Below, in pieces: positions 11,663 through 21,454 of a stretch of 24,624 nt of DNA; the first letter of the stretch is position 1, and each line of letters begins with the position of its first letter. The DNA comes from Ophryocystis elektroscirrha. Lineage: Eukaryota > Apicomplexa > Conoidasida > Neogregarinorida > Ophryocystidae. Location: contig JAQIFP010000072.1 in assembly GCA_030141585.1 (NCBI GenBank), positions 15,244 to 39,867 of the forward strand. Reading direction: 5' to 3'. The position numbers and the translations under genes were made by a program. Under the pieces are notes generated by a model, which was not told the DNA's origin, did not search any database, and saw only the letters and a program-made list of their open reading frames with translations.

Positions 11663-14123
11663 TTAAAAGTGCATATTATTAAACATACGAAAATCAGGAT
11701 CTTCTTTAGATTCGTGTTCTGCTTCTAAACCGGTTTGTTTAAGCTCCTTCTGTTCAAATTCTTTGATAAAGGCGGTATTGAACCTTAGCCGCTTAGCTAA
11801 AATTTATTAATAAGACTTCCTTCTTACAAGCAAAAGTGTTTGCCGCAGGTTGGTTTGTTTCGTCATTTTTTTCCGAGCATATATATAATGGTAATGAGTT
11901 ACATTTCATGAATGGGGATTTTTTTTTGGATATTGTTACAAGCTCTAGAGCTGCACTTTTAATTAATTTTACATTATTTATTTTTTTGGGTTTTTTACTC
12001 GAAATCTTAGATGCATTATTTTTCAATATTTTTGCGTCTTCACTTGAGAGACTATTTTTTTTCGATTTTTTTCGTTTTTTTTTCGAACTTTTAAATGTTT
12101 TTGAGGAATTTTTTTTCTCAAAAAATGTTGTTTCAGCAGATTCTTCGCATTTTGGTTTGTTGTTAGGAAATGTTGTAATTGTATTTTCAAAACTAGCATC
12201 ACTCGAAATAGTAACAAGTTGAGTCGAACCAGAATCGTTTTTTTTCAGTGAAAACCGATCAACTTCTTTTCCCTCTAAAGTGCACGAATTTTGGGACACA
12301 TCTTCTAAATTGTTTGGATTGTCGCTTTCCTTTGAATTTACACTGCTTTCCATTGAATCTGAACCAGAAGATTCGAAGGAAACAGCTTTTGAAAGTTTTT
12401 GATTACCAATTTCTACTGGAATGTTGAATCCAGTCTCATCTTCCACTAGTTCGAGCTTTCCTGGCATCGGTTCTATGATTGTAGAATTTACTAAACTTTT
12501 TTTGCCCAAACCTTCTTTATTCGTAATTTCTTTTATCAATTCACTTTCTGTGGATTTCTTTTGTTCTGATGCGCTTTCTGTATTCTTTATTTCAATATTT
12601 TTAAATTCTGGAGGTTGAATTTCTATTTTGTTAAGCTCCGATTCTTTCGTCTCCACTTTTTCGAGTTTCATTTCTTCCTTCTCTACTATTTGAAGTTCCG
12701 TTTCTTCTTTTTTTACCACTTCAAGTTCCGTTTCTTCTTTTTTTACCACTTCAAGTTCCGTTTCTTCTTTTTTTACCACTTCAAGTTCCGTTTCTTCTTT
12801 TTTTACCACTTCAAGTTCCGTTTCTTCTTTATTTACCACTTCAAGTTCTGTTTCTTTTTCATTAACTATTCCGAGTTCCGTTTCTTTTTTATCTTCTCTT
12901 TCGTGTTCCGTTTCTTTTTTATCTAGTTTTTTGAGTTCCGTTTCTTTTTTATCTAGTTTTTCGAGTTCCGTTTCTTTTTTATCTAGTTTTTCGAGTTCCG
13001 TTTCTTTTTTATCTAGTTTTTCGAGTTCCGTTTCTTTTTTATCTAGTTTTTCGAGTTTCGTTTCTTTTTTATCTAGTTTTTCAAGTTCCGCTTCTTTTTT
13101 ATCTTCTTTTTCGAGTTTCGTTTCTTTTTTATCTGCTCTTTCAAGTTCCGTTTCTTTTTTATCTAGTTTTTCGAGTTCCGCTTCTTTTTTATTTTCTCTT
13201 TCGAGTTCCGTAAACGTTTTATCCACTATTTCTAGCTTAATAATTTTTTTGCTAGGTGTTTCAGCTTTATTTTGCTTTAAATCTTTACTCCTTTGTGTTG
13301 AATCTCCGTTATTTTGATCAATTCCTGTGAGCCTTTGGTTGGAAGTGTCAAAATTTTTTTCCCTTAGTAATTCTAAGTTGGATTCTGCTGGTGTCGATTT
13401 TGCTGAAGGCCTTAATTTCCAGAGTTTAGGATTTCCTGGTATGTTCTCCATTTGTGACATCTTTTCCTCTTTTTGGCTCGAATTCGAGTTACACAACTTT
13501 CCCTTGCTATAAATCGTCTCAATTGTCTTTGTTCTTATTACCCTCATTTCTTGGGACATATCTCTATAGTTTTTTGGAGATACATAACTGTAATTTAGTG
13601 GATTCGTATAATGACATCGTGCTTCTATTGACTTTCCCTTTATGCACTTTTCTTCCATTGGAGGCACATATTGGATACGTCTATCACTCGAAAAATGCTT
13701 AACAGCTAAATTTGAAGACGTTCTATCAAAAGAAACTCGATTATTATCTTTGCTTTGAAATACATTTTTTTTATATATCGGTTTTGGTAAAGTTTCTATA
13801 AGTTTCGGTATTGAAGATACGCTCGAAAAGTTAGGAGTCAATAAGTCATCCTGTTTCAAAAAAGTTGGTAACAATCTTATACGAGCTACGGTAGTTGGAT
13901 CCGTGGGTTCCAGTCTCTGATATGTGATATCAATACTTGTAGATCTCGAGTGAGAAACATGTACTGGAGAGGAATAATTCGAGTAACTGCTATATCGTTT
14001 ACAGTTAGGTAATAAGTTATATTGTGTATTAGACGCTAGCGGCGTCGATGTAGGTGTCTTTTCATTGAATATATTGTCATATATTGGAATACTTTTACTG
14101 TCTGCTACTGGGATAAATCGCAT
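11663..14123 (-). CDS. Large charged protein with about twenty 10-residue K/E repeats; unrecognised
   Basis: Two exons (14123-11828, 11796-11663) with a 31-bp intron give about 809 residues from the first ATG (MRFIPVADSK). The N-terminal third is Ser/Thr/Pro-rich and looks disordered. Residues roughly 300-500 are tandem decapeptides in two subfamilies, ELEKLDKKET and ELEVVKKEET. Each is encoded by a 30-bp unit (DNA about 12640-13230). Then come acidic and Ser-rich linkers and a basic patch (KSSKKKRKKSKK) that could be a nuclear signal. The spliced tail is SKRLRFNTAFIKEFEQKELK. Without the intron the frame stops at 11793. A TTTTTAACAG acceptor-like site about 30 bp upstream of the ATG might mark a 5'-UTR intron or a trans-splice site. 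The composition suggests a highly charged helix or coiled coil; the function is unknown. Confidence 0.75.
12640..13230 (-). repeat. 30-bp coding minisatellite in the charged-repeat gene
   Basis: About twenty tandem 30-bp units fall in two sequence classes. One class (about 12900-13200) ends in ATCTAGTTTT or similar on the plus strand. The other (about 12690-12840) ends in TTTTTACCACT. Neighbouring units within each class are nearly identical, which suggests local unit duplication. All units keep the frame and encode decapeptides. Confidence 0.9.
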
Positions 14124-15426
14124 ATTATTTTGCAGAAAACCCTCTTTATGTTTCCTGTTAAAAACATGTCTTTTTTTTATTTCAAAAATGCACAATGTCA
14201 GTTATTGTGCACAATTAACGTTAAAATACATTTTTTAATATACAGGAAGAAACTTTATTAATAAATTTTTCCAGTATTGTCGCATCCTAAATATAAGTAA
14301 AGCTATGTATGGTTAATATATTGACATGAGAATTATAGACAGTGATATATATACGTATACATATATGTGTATATAAAGCTTATACTCAAAAGTATTCATC
14401 TGTGTATATATATGTGTATATATATGTGTATATATATGTGTATATATATGTGTATATATATGTGTATATATATGTGCATATATATGTGTATATATATGTG
14501 TATATATATGTGTATATATATGTGTATATATATGTGTATATATATGTGTATATATATGTGTATATATATGTGTATATATATGTGTATTTATATGTGTATA
14601 CATATGTNNNNNNNNNNNNNNNNNTATATGTGTATATATATGTGTATATATATGTGTATATATATGTGTATATATATGTGTATATATATGTGTATATATA
14701 TGTGTATATATATGTGTATATATATGTGTATTTATATGTGTATACATATGTGTATATATATGTGTATAGATTTGTGTATATATATGTGTATATATATGTT
14801 TATTTATATGTGTATACATATGTGTATATATATGTGTATAGATATGTGTATATATATGTGTATATATATGTGTATATATATGTGTATATATATGTGTATA
14901 TATATGTGTATATATATGTGTATATATATATGTGTATATATATGTGTATATATATGTGTATATATATGTGTATATATGTCTATATATATCTGTATGTATG
15001 TGTGAATATAAATATTATTATATATCTGTTTATTTATATGTATTGAAGTGTTGTTATATATGTATATACTTTATGCTTATGTCTGTATAATGTATGTAAA
15101 TATATAGTTTGTGTATATAGCATAAATAATAAATAGCGTTATCGAATTTTGTAAAAACATACTTTTTTTTACATCTTTTATACATATATACAGGTGTCTT
15201 TTAAATGTGAATTATTTTTATGTTTTGTTGAATAATACATCAGTGATCAATCGATGGCATTATTTAGTTTGATATACTGTAAACGTGTGCATATTTACAA
15301 ATGAAACTCAATATTATTGTATAGAGGCTATTTTAAGCATTAAAATAGTATACGCATACAATGTGGGAATAAAAAAAATTTTAATAAAAAATATACTTTT
15401 TTTTTTTTTTTTTTTTTAGATAATTA
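14124..15426. other. Long divergent spacer between the charged-repeat gene and a small plus-strand gene
   Basis: This is the largest non-coding interval of the window. It holds the TATATATGTG minisatellite (14400-14990), then about 400 bp of ordinary AT-rich sequence, then a T tract ending in AG at about 15396-15419. No credible gene is present. Long open frames on both strands here are translations of the repeat. Confidence 0.7.
14400..14990. repeat. TATATATGTG decanucleotide minisatellite, copy A, with N gap
   Basis: About 590 bp of a 10-bp unit (TATATATGTG) carry recurring variant units: TATTTATGTG-like, TATACATATG and TATAGATATG. Seventeen N at 14608-14624 mark an unresolved piece, so the true length is unknown. 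The same repeat and variants recur at 24222-24585. Confidence 0.95.
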
Positions 15427-15491
15427 TTATGTTGATTATTTATATTGATCAATTATATTGATCAATTATATTGATTGATTATGTTGAATAA
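15427..15491 (+). repeat. Five 13-bp direct repeats, consensus TTATATTGATCAA
   Basis: Five head-to-tail 13-bp units start at 15427, 15440, 15453, 15466 and 15479. Units 2 and 3 are identical; the others carry one to four changes. Each full unit contains the palindrome TTGATCAA. They sit just after a T-tract/AG acceptor-like site and just before an ATG at 15500, so they would lie in the 5' UTR or promoter of the next gene. Confidence 0.85.
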
Positions 15492-15499
15492 TTATAATA

Positions 15500-15634
15500 A
15501 TGGTTTTGAAAAACATATTAAATTTGGAAAATAATATTAAAGAGTATATGTGTTTAAATGGTATAGACGGTAAATTACGTGCTTCAAAAAATAATTACTT
15601 TATATTAAAAAATGCTGTTTCCAAGATACTTTGA
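15500..15634 (+). other. 44-codon upstream ORF overlapping the next start
   Basis: This frame begins with the first ATG after the 13-bp repeats, encodes MVLKNILNLENNIKEY... and stops 23 bp inside the following 130-aa ORF. It may be a regulatory upstream ORF. It could also be a real first exon: a weak GTGTTT donor near 15549 spliced to the acceptor at 15625 would put it in frame with the main ORF. I cannot decide between the two. Confidence 0.3.
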
Positions 15635-16004
15635 AACTCCTTCTGCAAGTGAAGAAGGTAAAGAAGAAAGAAAAGAATTCGAAAGTTCTGATGACCACGA
15701 GTCACACGTTGCAAATTTAATTATAGCGAGGATGCAAAATCCACAGGATTATGAACTAATGGAACGCCGGTTGAGCGAAAGAAATAAAAGATACCATTAC
15801 GTTTTACCTGAAGATATTGATTCCGATGAGAGCCTTCAAATTATTTTAAAAACTAATCCAAATTACAGTAAAATTATAATGATTGGCCCTACAAGAGAAA
15901 TTAATTTAAATAGTATTAAATGTAGTAAAAGTAAAAAGAAAATTTCTGGGCCTGCTTGGATGTATGATTATGTTCGATATTTGATTGGGCAACCTCAATA
16001 TTAA
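15612..16004 (+). CDS. Unrecognised 130-aa acidic/basic protein
   Basis: An uninterrupted ORF starts at ATG MLFPRYFETPS and has a stop codon in frame four codons upstream. The N-terminal 30 residues are Glu/Ser-rich. The middle (about 31-70) is predicted helical and charged (ANLIIARMQNPQDYELMERR), followed by NPNYSKIIMIGPTREI, a KCSKSKKK basic patch and an aromatic end, GPAWMYDYVRYLIGQPQY. There is no signal peptide or membrane span, and I do not recognise the family. The start may differ if the upstream ORF is a spliced first exon. The gene converges on the lipid phosphatase with 75 bp between stops; that gap consists largely of an A13 run followed by a T-rich run. Confidence 0.6.
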   Translation: MLFPRYFETPSASEEGKEERKEFESSDDHESHVANLIIARMQNPQDYELMERRLSERNKRYHYVLPEDIDSDESLQIILKTNPNYSKIIMIGPTREINLNSIKCSKSKKKISGPAWMYDYVRYLIGQPQY

Positions 16005-16079
16005 AAAAAAAAAAATGGATTTTTTTTTTTTTTTCTTTTATACATAGTTAACAATTTTCAATTATTTTCTATTTTCAAG

Positions 16080-16838
16080 CTAAAGTGGGTTTGAAATAAC
16101 ATAAGAACATTCTGTTTCGTTGATAATTTCAGTGTTTTTATATTTTAGTTTCCATATAAAAATAGGTACAGAAACTCCAATTATTACACCAAATATGACG
16201 TCGGTTGGATGGTGCATATAATCAACTATTCTTGAAGTAGCGACATATGCAGGCAACATATGTAAGACTACAAATAAAACAATATTTCCGCTTATTGAAG
16301 TATATTTGTGCCGCATAAGCCTTTCATAAACATATAATGCCGCATAAGTCCATGTGGAAAAAATTGTTGATGCATGCCCCGATGGGAAAGAATCATAATA
16401 AACTGGATTTACAGATTCAATCATTCTTGGTCTCGTTCTTGGGAAAACCATTTTTAAGAACTCCGTTATAAATAGAGTTAAACTTAAAGATAGCGTTAAA
16501 TTATCAAAAAAATAAATAAAATCTGTCCAAATCTTTTTTTTATTCAAAGTTTTTGTTACAAAGAAATACAGAAACATAACAAATGGAATCAAAAGGGTTA
16601 ATATTAACAACAAGGATAAACATAACATTGAAATTTGCTCTTTATGACAATGCAATTCATCTGAAGAATCAGATCCGCATTTTATAAATTCATTAATAAA
16701 TCCAAAATTTGGTCTTTGCGAATTTAATTTACTGAATATATAACTAGACCCCAATAAAAATACTCTAATCGTAAATTCAACAAAGAAACTTATCCATTTA
16801 TGGTGCATAGATTGATTAGTGGCAGAAGATGGTAACAT
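16080..16838 (-). CDS. PAP2-family lipid phosphate phosphatase (PLPP/LPP-like)
   Basis: This 252-residue integral membrane protein is intronless here. All three PAP2 catalytic motifs are intact. C1 is K129-MVFPRT-RP (KX6RP), C2 is PSGH at 152-155, and C3 is S202-R-IVDYM-H209-HPT-D213 (SRX5HX3D). H209 and H155 are the expected nucleophile and proton donor. Six hydrophobic spans at about 17-35, 70-94, 107-132, 155-172, 184-200 and 213-230 fit the six-helix fold. The family removes phosphate from phosphatidate, lysophosphatidate, diacylglycerol pyrophosphate or sphingosine-1-phosphate. The short C1-C2 spacing is nearer PLPP4/5 than PLPP1-3, but I would not assign a subtype. The start chosen is the first ATG (MLPSSATN); the frame is open 37 codons further with no ATG. 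Confidence 0.88.
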   Translation of the reverse strand: MLPSSATNQSMHHKWISFFVEFTIRVFLLGSSYIFSKLNSQRPNFGFINEFIKCGSDSSDELHCHKEQISMLCLSLLLILTLLIPFVMFLYFFVTKTLNKKKIWTDFIYFFDNLTLSLSLTLFITEFLKMVFPRTRPRMIESVNPVYYDSFPSGHASTIFSTWTYAALYVYERLMRHKYTSISGNIVLFVVLHMLPAYVATSRIVDYMHHPTDVIFGVIIGVSVPIFIWKLKYKNTEIINETECSYVISNPL

Positions 16839-17164
16839 AGAAAAAATTACGTGCGTTATTATTGAAAAATTGATATCTTCATGTATTTTTTGTGACACTA
16901 TACACTTTTTATTATTAATAATAAATGTATTTAAGGTACGGTTGCACAAATAGGTAAAACTTCAATTCGGGTTTTATTTAACAAATATCACGTAGATATA
17001 CCATGAATGACTAAAATATAGGAATATCGGTTTGTTATTAGGTGTATATATATAGCAGTAGTTAGATAGTGTATTATATACATTTAATACATAAATTTCT
17101 CTTATAGTAATGATACCTCATGTCTGCCTGAAAAAAGGAATGGTAAATATGCTTAAGAAAGTAG
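16839..17164. promoter_or_regulatory. Divergent spacer, lipid phosphatase / phosphodiesterase
   Basis: These 326 bp lie between two divergent start codons and presumably carry both promoters. No specific motif stands out. The first part is open in frame with the phosphatase, so an upstream exon or non-ATG start there cannot be excluded. Confidence 0.4.
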
Positions 17165-19991
17165 ATGGTGAATGATGCTGTAAAGTTTAAGAAACAAAAC
17201 TTAAATCACTCGCATGCGTTGTCAAGTTCAATATTTTTTTTTTTGAATTATTATATTGCTTATATAAGCTTTTTTGTTTCTCTTTTAGAGTTGTTAATTA
17301 TAATATCACATGTTCAGAAATGGGTATATATACTAGTCTATCTGGACATTTGCTTGAGCACAATATTGCTATCATCAATATATAATCGTAAATTTCTTTT
17401 AATATTATATTTCCTCATTGTTCCATTTTTATGTACTTCGCAGAATCGTAATAATTATATCCTTCTCAATTTTGTATGCGGTTGTCGTCGTATGGAAGCG
17501 CTAGTGTTTATTTGGGAAAATCTAATTTCTCGTGCAATCAATTGGATAAATCGACTGATTAATTTATATAAGGTATTAAATAATTCATGGACTCCTAATT
17601 ATAATATAACTGAAATGTGTCAAAAATATATTTCTAGCAATCTGTTTGCTCAAAGATGTGTAATTTCTAATAATATATTGAAAAATAATGAAAATTCTTT
17701 GTTAAATTTATCTTTGTCTACCGCCCAGCTGTCAGTAGAAAAATTCCCACAAAAACCATGGTTAAAAAATTGTAAAACTTCCCGTCGTTTATCGGAACCT
17801 TTGAATATTTGTAGCATTAATCAATTAGATGAGTTTAATAAATCGATATTTATGTGTGTTGAAGCTCATATACCAGAGTTACGTCAAAAATTGTTTGATC
17901 GTGAAATTTGGTCAAGTCCAGAGTTAGTTTGTACTAATGAAATAAACTTATTGAATCCTAAAGAAAGTCAAAGGAAAAACAAAGAATTTACTTTGAATGA
18001 AATTGATGATCCATTGATGCCAGGTGTAACACCACAACCTCTGGATCCTTTAGTAGTTGAAAATGTTGTAGATAGAGCATTATCAGCATGTACTTCAAAT
18101 TCAACACATCATCAATTTTGTGACCAAATTCCTTCGCAAACAAATGTCCCAAATCATGCTTCAAACCGTTTAGTTCAAATTTGTAATAGAGTACAAGAAT
18201 ATAAGTCTTTACCGTCTGTTTATTTGTATCATAATTATCCCACATTATCTTCAACGCTCTCCCCACCTTCTTTGATGAATAATACTACAGATTCATCTGA
18301 TAACCAAGAAAACATATTTTTGAACAGTTTGTACAATAAATCGAATTCTTTATCATTTGCTCACAATTATAAGACTATAGGTATGCAATTTACTCATTAT
18401 AGTCAACCCGAAGAATTCGATTTAATCGATGATTGTTCACCAAACCAGCTAAAAAACAGCATATATTATCCTTTTTTTAATAAAGTCATACATAGCAATA
18501 TTAAATATTCTAATTATCCTCTTCATAAGAATTTGTCCTTTTTTCCCAAACATAAATGGTCTGACCGCAACTTCAAGAAACCTCCAAGCAGTTATACCAA
18601 TGGTTTATTCAATAAATTACAATTTGTTCAAATTAAAAATTCCAATGTAAATAATAATAGAGACAATTTGTCAAAGTCTAATGATATTCCCTGTCCCGAA
18701 AAATTCAATAATAATTCCCATTTAATAAACACCAATGCAAATAACCTCAAACGCTTAAATAGTTTTTCCCATACCAACTTAAATGCACTAATTAGCGCTG
18801 AACAAAATAATCTAAACTCTGCTTATGAATGTTCTGAAGTATTCTTACAGTTTTATCCCAATTATAAACAAACGTTGAATAGTAATCATAAAAATACAAA
18901 AGTAAGTCATTGCATACATATTTTATTTATTTCAGTCAACAAAGTCTAAATATGCTTACACGCAAACAACTTGGGTAGAGTTAATGAATAAAAATAATGC
19001 CGATACCACATTTGAACATAATGTAGGCAGTAAAATATGCTCCACCATGAATAATAAAATTCTTCATTTGCTAAAGTTATTATGGGCTTGGGAATTTCCT
19101 ATCACTGTATTCAATGAAGTTACACAAAATAATGCATTGATGTATATATGGCAAGCGACTTATTTTGAGCTTGGTCTAATAGATGCTTTAAATATTGATG
19201 TTCCATCTTTTTTACTCTACACCTTCCGTGTACAAGAAGCATATATTTCAGATAACCCCTTTCATAACCAATTACACGGAGCAGATGTTACACAAACCTG
19301 TTTTTGGTTTCTTACTACAGGTGGATTATGGAATACAGCTAAATTATCTTCTCTCGACTGTGCTGCTTTTTTATTTGCTGCTGCAGTACACGACATTGGT
19401 CATCCAAAACGAACAAACGCCTTTCTTTCTAGAACTAACCATTGCTTAGCTCTAAGATATAATGACGCTTCAATTTTGGAAAATTATCATTGTGCAGCAG
19501 CATTTTCTGTATTTAAAGTAAGATTGTAATTAAATTAAAAACACTTATATTAAACTAATAATAAAAATGTTATTTTTCAATCAACTTTTACTAAAACACG
19601 TATTTGACTTTTAATTATATATATACATATTTATATTTAATAAAAGTTCATATTATATGAAATTGCGTAAATTTATGGGTTTCTTTTAGGATGAACGATA
19701 TTATTTTCTTAAAAAATCTCCACCGGAAACATACACAAATTTGCGACAAAGAGTTATTCAATGCGTCTTAGCTACGGATATGAGTTCCCATTTTTTCTTA
19801 ATGGCTGTTTTGAATATACGACAGTCATCTCCAGATTTCCTAAGTGATAGTCAACCAGAAGATAAGCAAGTTCTAATGAATTTTTGCCTTCATGCATCAG
19901 ATATATCTAACTCCGCAAAAGAGGTATTTAATTTTTTTTAAATTGTTGATATTAAGTTTAATGTTAATAATATATAAACAATAAATAATAG

Positions 19992-20040
<49 letters not shown>

Positions 20041-20729
20041 TTAATAATAATAATATTAATAATAATAGTATAATAATAATAATAATAATAATTGAATGTT
20101 GATATATATACCGAGTATATATGTGCATTTGTAATCATGCAGACATCGATTTCCGTTTATTGGTCAGAACAAATTATGAAAGAATATTTTGATCAAGGAG
20201 ATGAAGAACGGGAACTGGGTCACAATATATCTTTATACGCAGATAGGTGATATATAACTTACCTTAATATAAATAAAAATTCTTTAGATATAAAGTTAAT
20301 ATAGCAGAATGCCAGTGTCAGTTTTTATCGACTATGGTAGTTCCTTTATATCAATTATTGAATAAATCCTTTCCCCAGATGAAAGTATAGATAGATTTAT
20401 TATCTTTTCTAACAGATTTGTTTGGAATATTTAAGCATAAATCAGTCATTTTGGTTCAAACATTTAAAATATATGGACGATCAAAAAAAATCTGGTAAAC
20501 ATACGTTACCATTAGTGAAAAGTAAAAAAAAAAAATGTTTTTATTCTGATATATATAAGGTTGCATAAAAAATCAATATGTACAATTGTTTTTGCAGTCA
20601 AGTTGTAAAGATTGCTATCCAAACTTAAAATCAGGGGTAGATGATACAACGGATATGAATTGCATATATCCTCTGGATTATGGCTGTTTTCATAGACAGA
20701 AATCATCTCCATTTATCAGTTCTTTATAG
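17165..20729 (+). CDS. Membrane-anchored 3',5'-cyclic nucleotide phosphodiesterase, PDE3-like
   Basis: Seven exons (17165-18901, 18936-19517, 19690-19923, 20143-20246, 20288-20384, 20416-20559, 20598-20729) give 1009 residues. It should hydrolyse cAMP and/or cGMP at a membrane. Residues about 20-110 hold three or four hydrophobic spans, like the N-terminal membrane region of PDE3. An Asn/Ser-rich linker follows, with RRLSEP at 207-212. The catalytic domain (about 600-920) has H689-NQL-H693, H731-D732-xx-H735 (HDIGHPKRTNAFL), the metal-ligand D844 in HASDIS and the conserved purine-binding Gln at Q895. LTT before the gap, KRTNAFL and the FDQGDEERELG block point to class 3, but the roughly 44-residue insert of PDE3 is absent. 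Other classes with a similar core (PDE1, PDE9) remain possible. Introns are 34, 172, 219, 41, 31 and 38 bp. The last two exons are the least certain. Confidence 0.88.
19984..20091. repeat. (AAT)n microsatellite in a phosphodiesterase intron
   Basis: The 219-bp intron between the HASDIS exon and the next exon is half AAT repeats with a few ATTAAT and AGT interruptions. A minus-strand poly-Ile frame here is an artefact of the repeat. Confidence 0.95.
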
Positions 20730-20756
20730 CTCACTTATCGATGAGGTTGAGCGTGG

Positions 20757-21407
20757 TTACAAATCATCTAGGTAATTATTTATTCTGCAAACACTATTCT
20801 TATATTTGTCCTCCTCTAGCATCTTAATATATGAGTGCTCAGCTTCTTCCATCTTTTTATGGCTTGTTCCTTTCGAGCAATATAATTCCAAACATTCTCT
20901 AAGTAAAGTGATCCATGTTATTTATAACATACTCATTCAAGTTAAAAAAATTGAGTCCCCATTTAAATATAGACAAGATTTTTTCCGCTTGTTGATCGAA
21001 ACCCTAATCGCATATATAATATATTCTTTTCATAACGTTATTATTTTTTTCAACTATAGATTCTATATGACTATAAGCATTACCAAAATTTTCAATCCAG
21101 CAGCAAGTGCTTCAACACAAGATAACTAACAAACCTTATGTAAAATAATGTTTGTCTACTTGATAAGGTTTTCCATAATGTACAGAATTCGCTGCGAGCA
21201 TGAAAGGCACTACGTAAAATAACATATTCAATTATGAATGTACCAAGTAATTCACTATTACGTAATTAAGTTGCGTTCAAACCTAAGTAAAATTTACTTA
21301 CAAACAAGAATACTAAAATACGTTTGTACACAACAAGTACACAACATATAATATATATATACAATATAATAATATTATAATTATTATTATTATTATATAA
21401 TAATTAT

Positions 21408-21454
<47 letters not shown>

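Noticed and set aside
12615..13317. Plus-strand frames rich in Phe/Ser (FLSSFSS, RFFFFYHFK)
   Set aside because: They are antisense to the 30-bp coding repeats of the charged protein. The 30-bp period keeps all frames open.
14400..14990. CRISPR-like or transposon-terminal repeat
   Set aside because: The tandem units are contiguous with no spacers, and there are no flanking duplications or transposase.
14313..15046. Long open frames on both strands coding YIYV, CIYM or THIY repeats
   Set aside because: They are translations of the TATATATGTG minisatellite, open in several frames at once, and they cross an N gap.
19195..19449. 84-codon plus-strand frame inside the phosphodiesterase
   Set aside because: It is an alternate frame of the catalytic exon, whose own frame carries the HNxxH and HDxxH motifs.
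19938..20138. Minus-strand poly-Ile/Tyr frame
   Set aside because: It is a translation of the (AAT)n microsatellite in a phosphodiesterase intron.
20806..21129. Plus-strand 107-codon frame
   Set aside because: It overlaps four TSR3 exons on the opposite strand that match the family in order. It starts without context and is a shadow.
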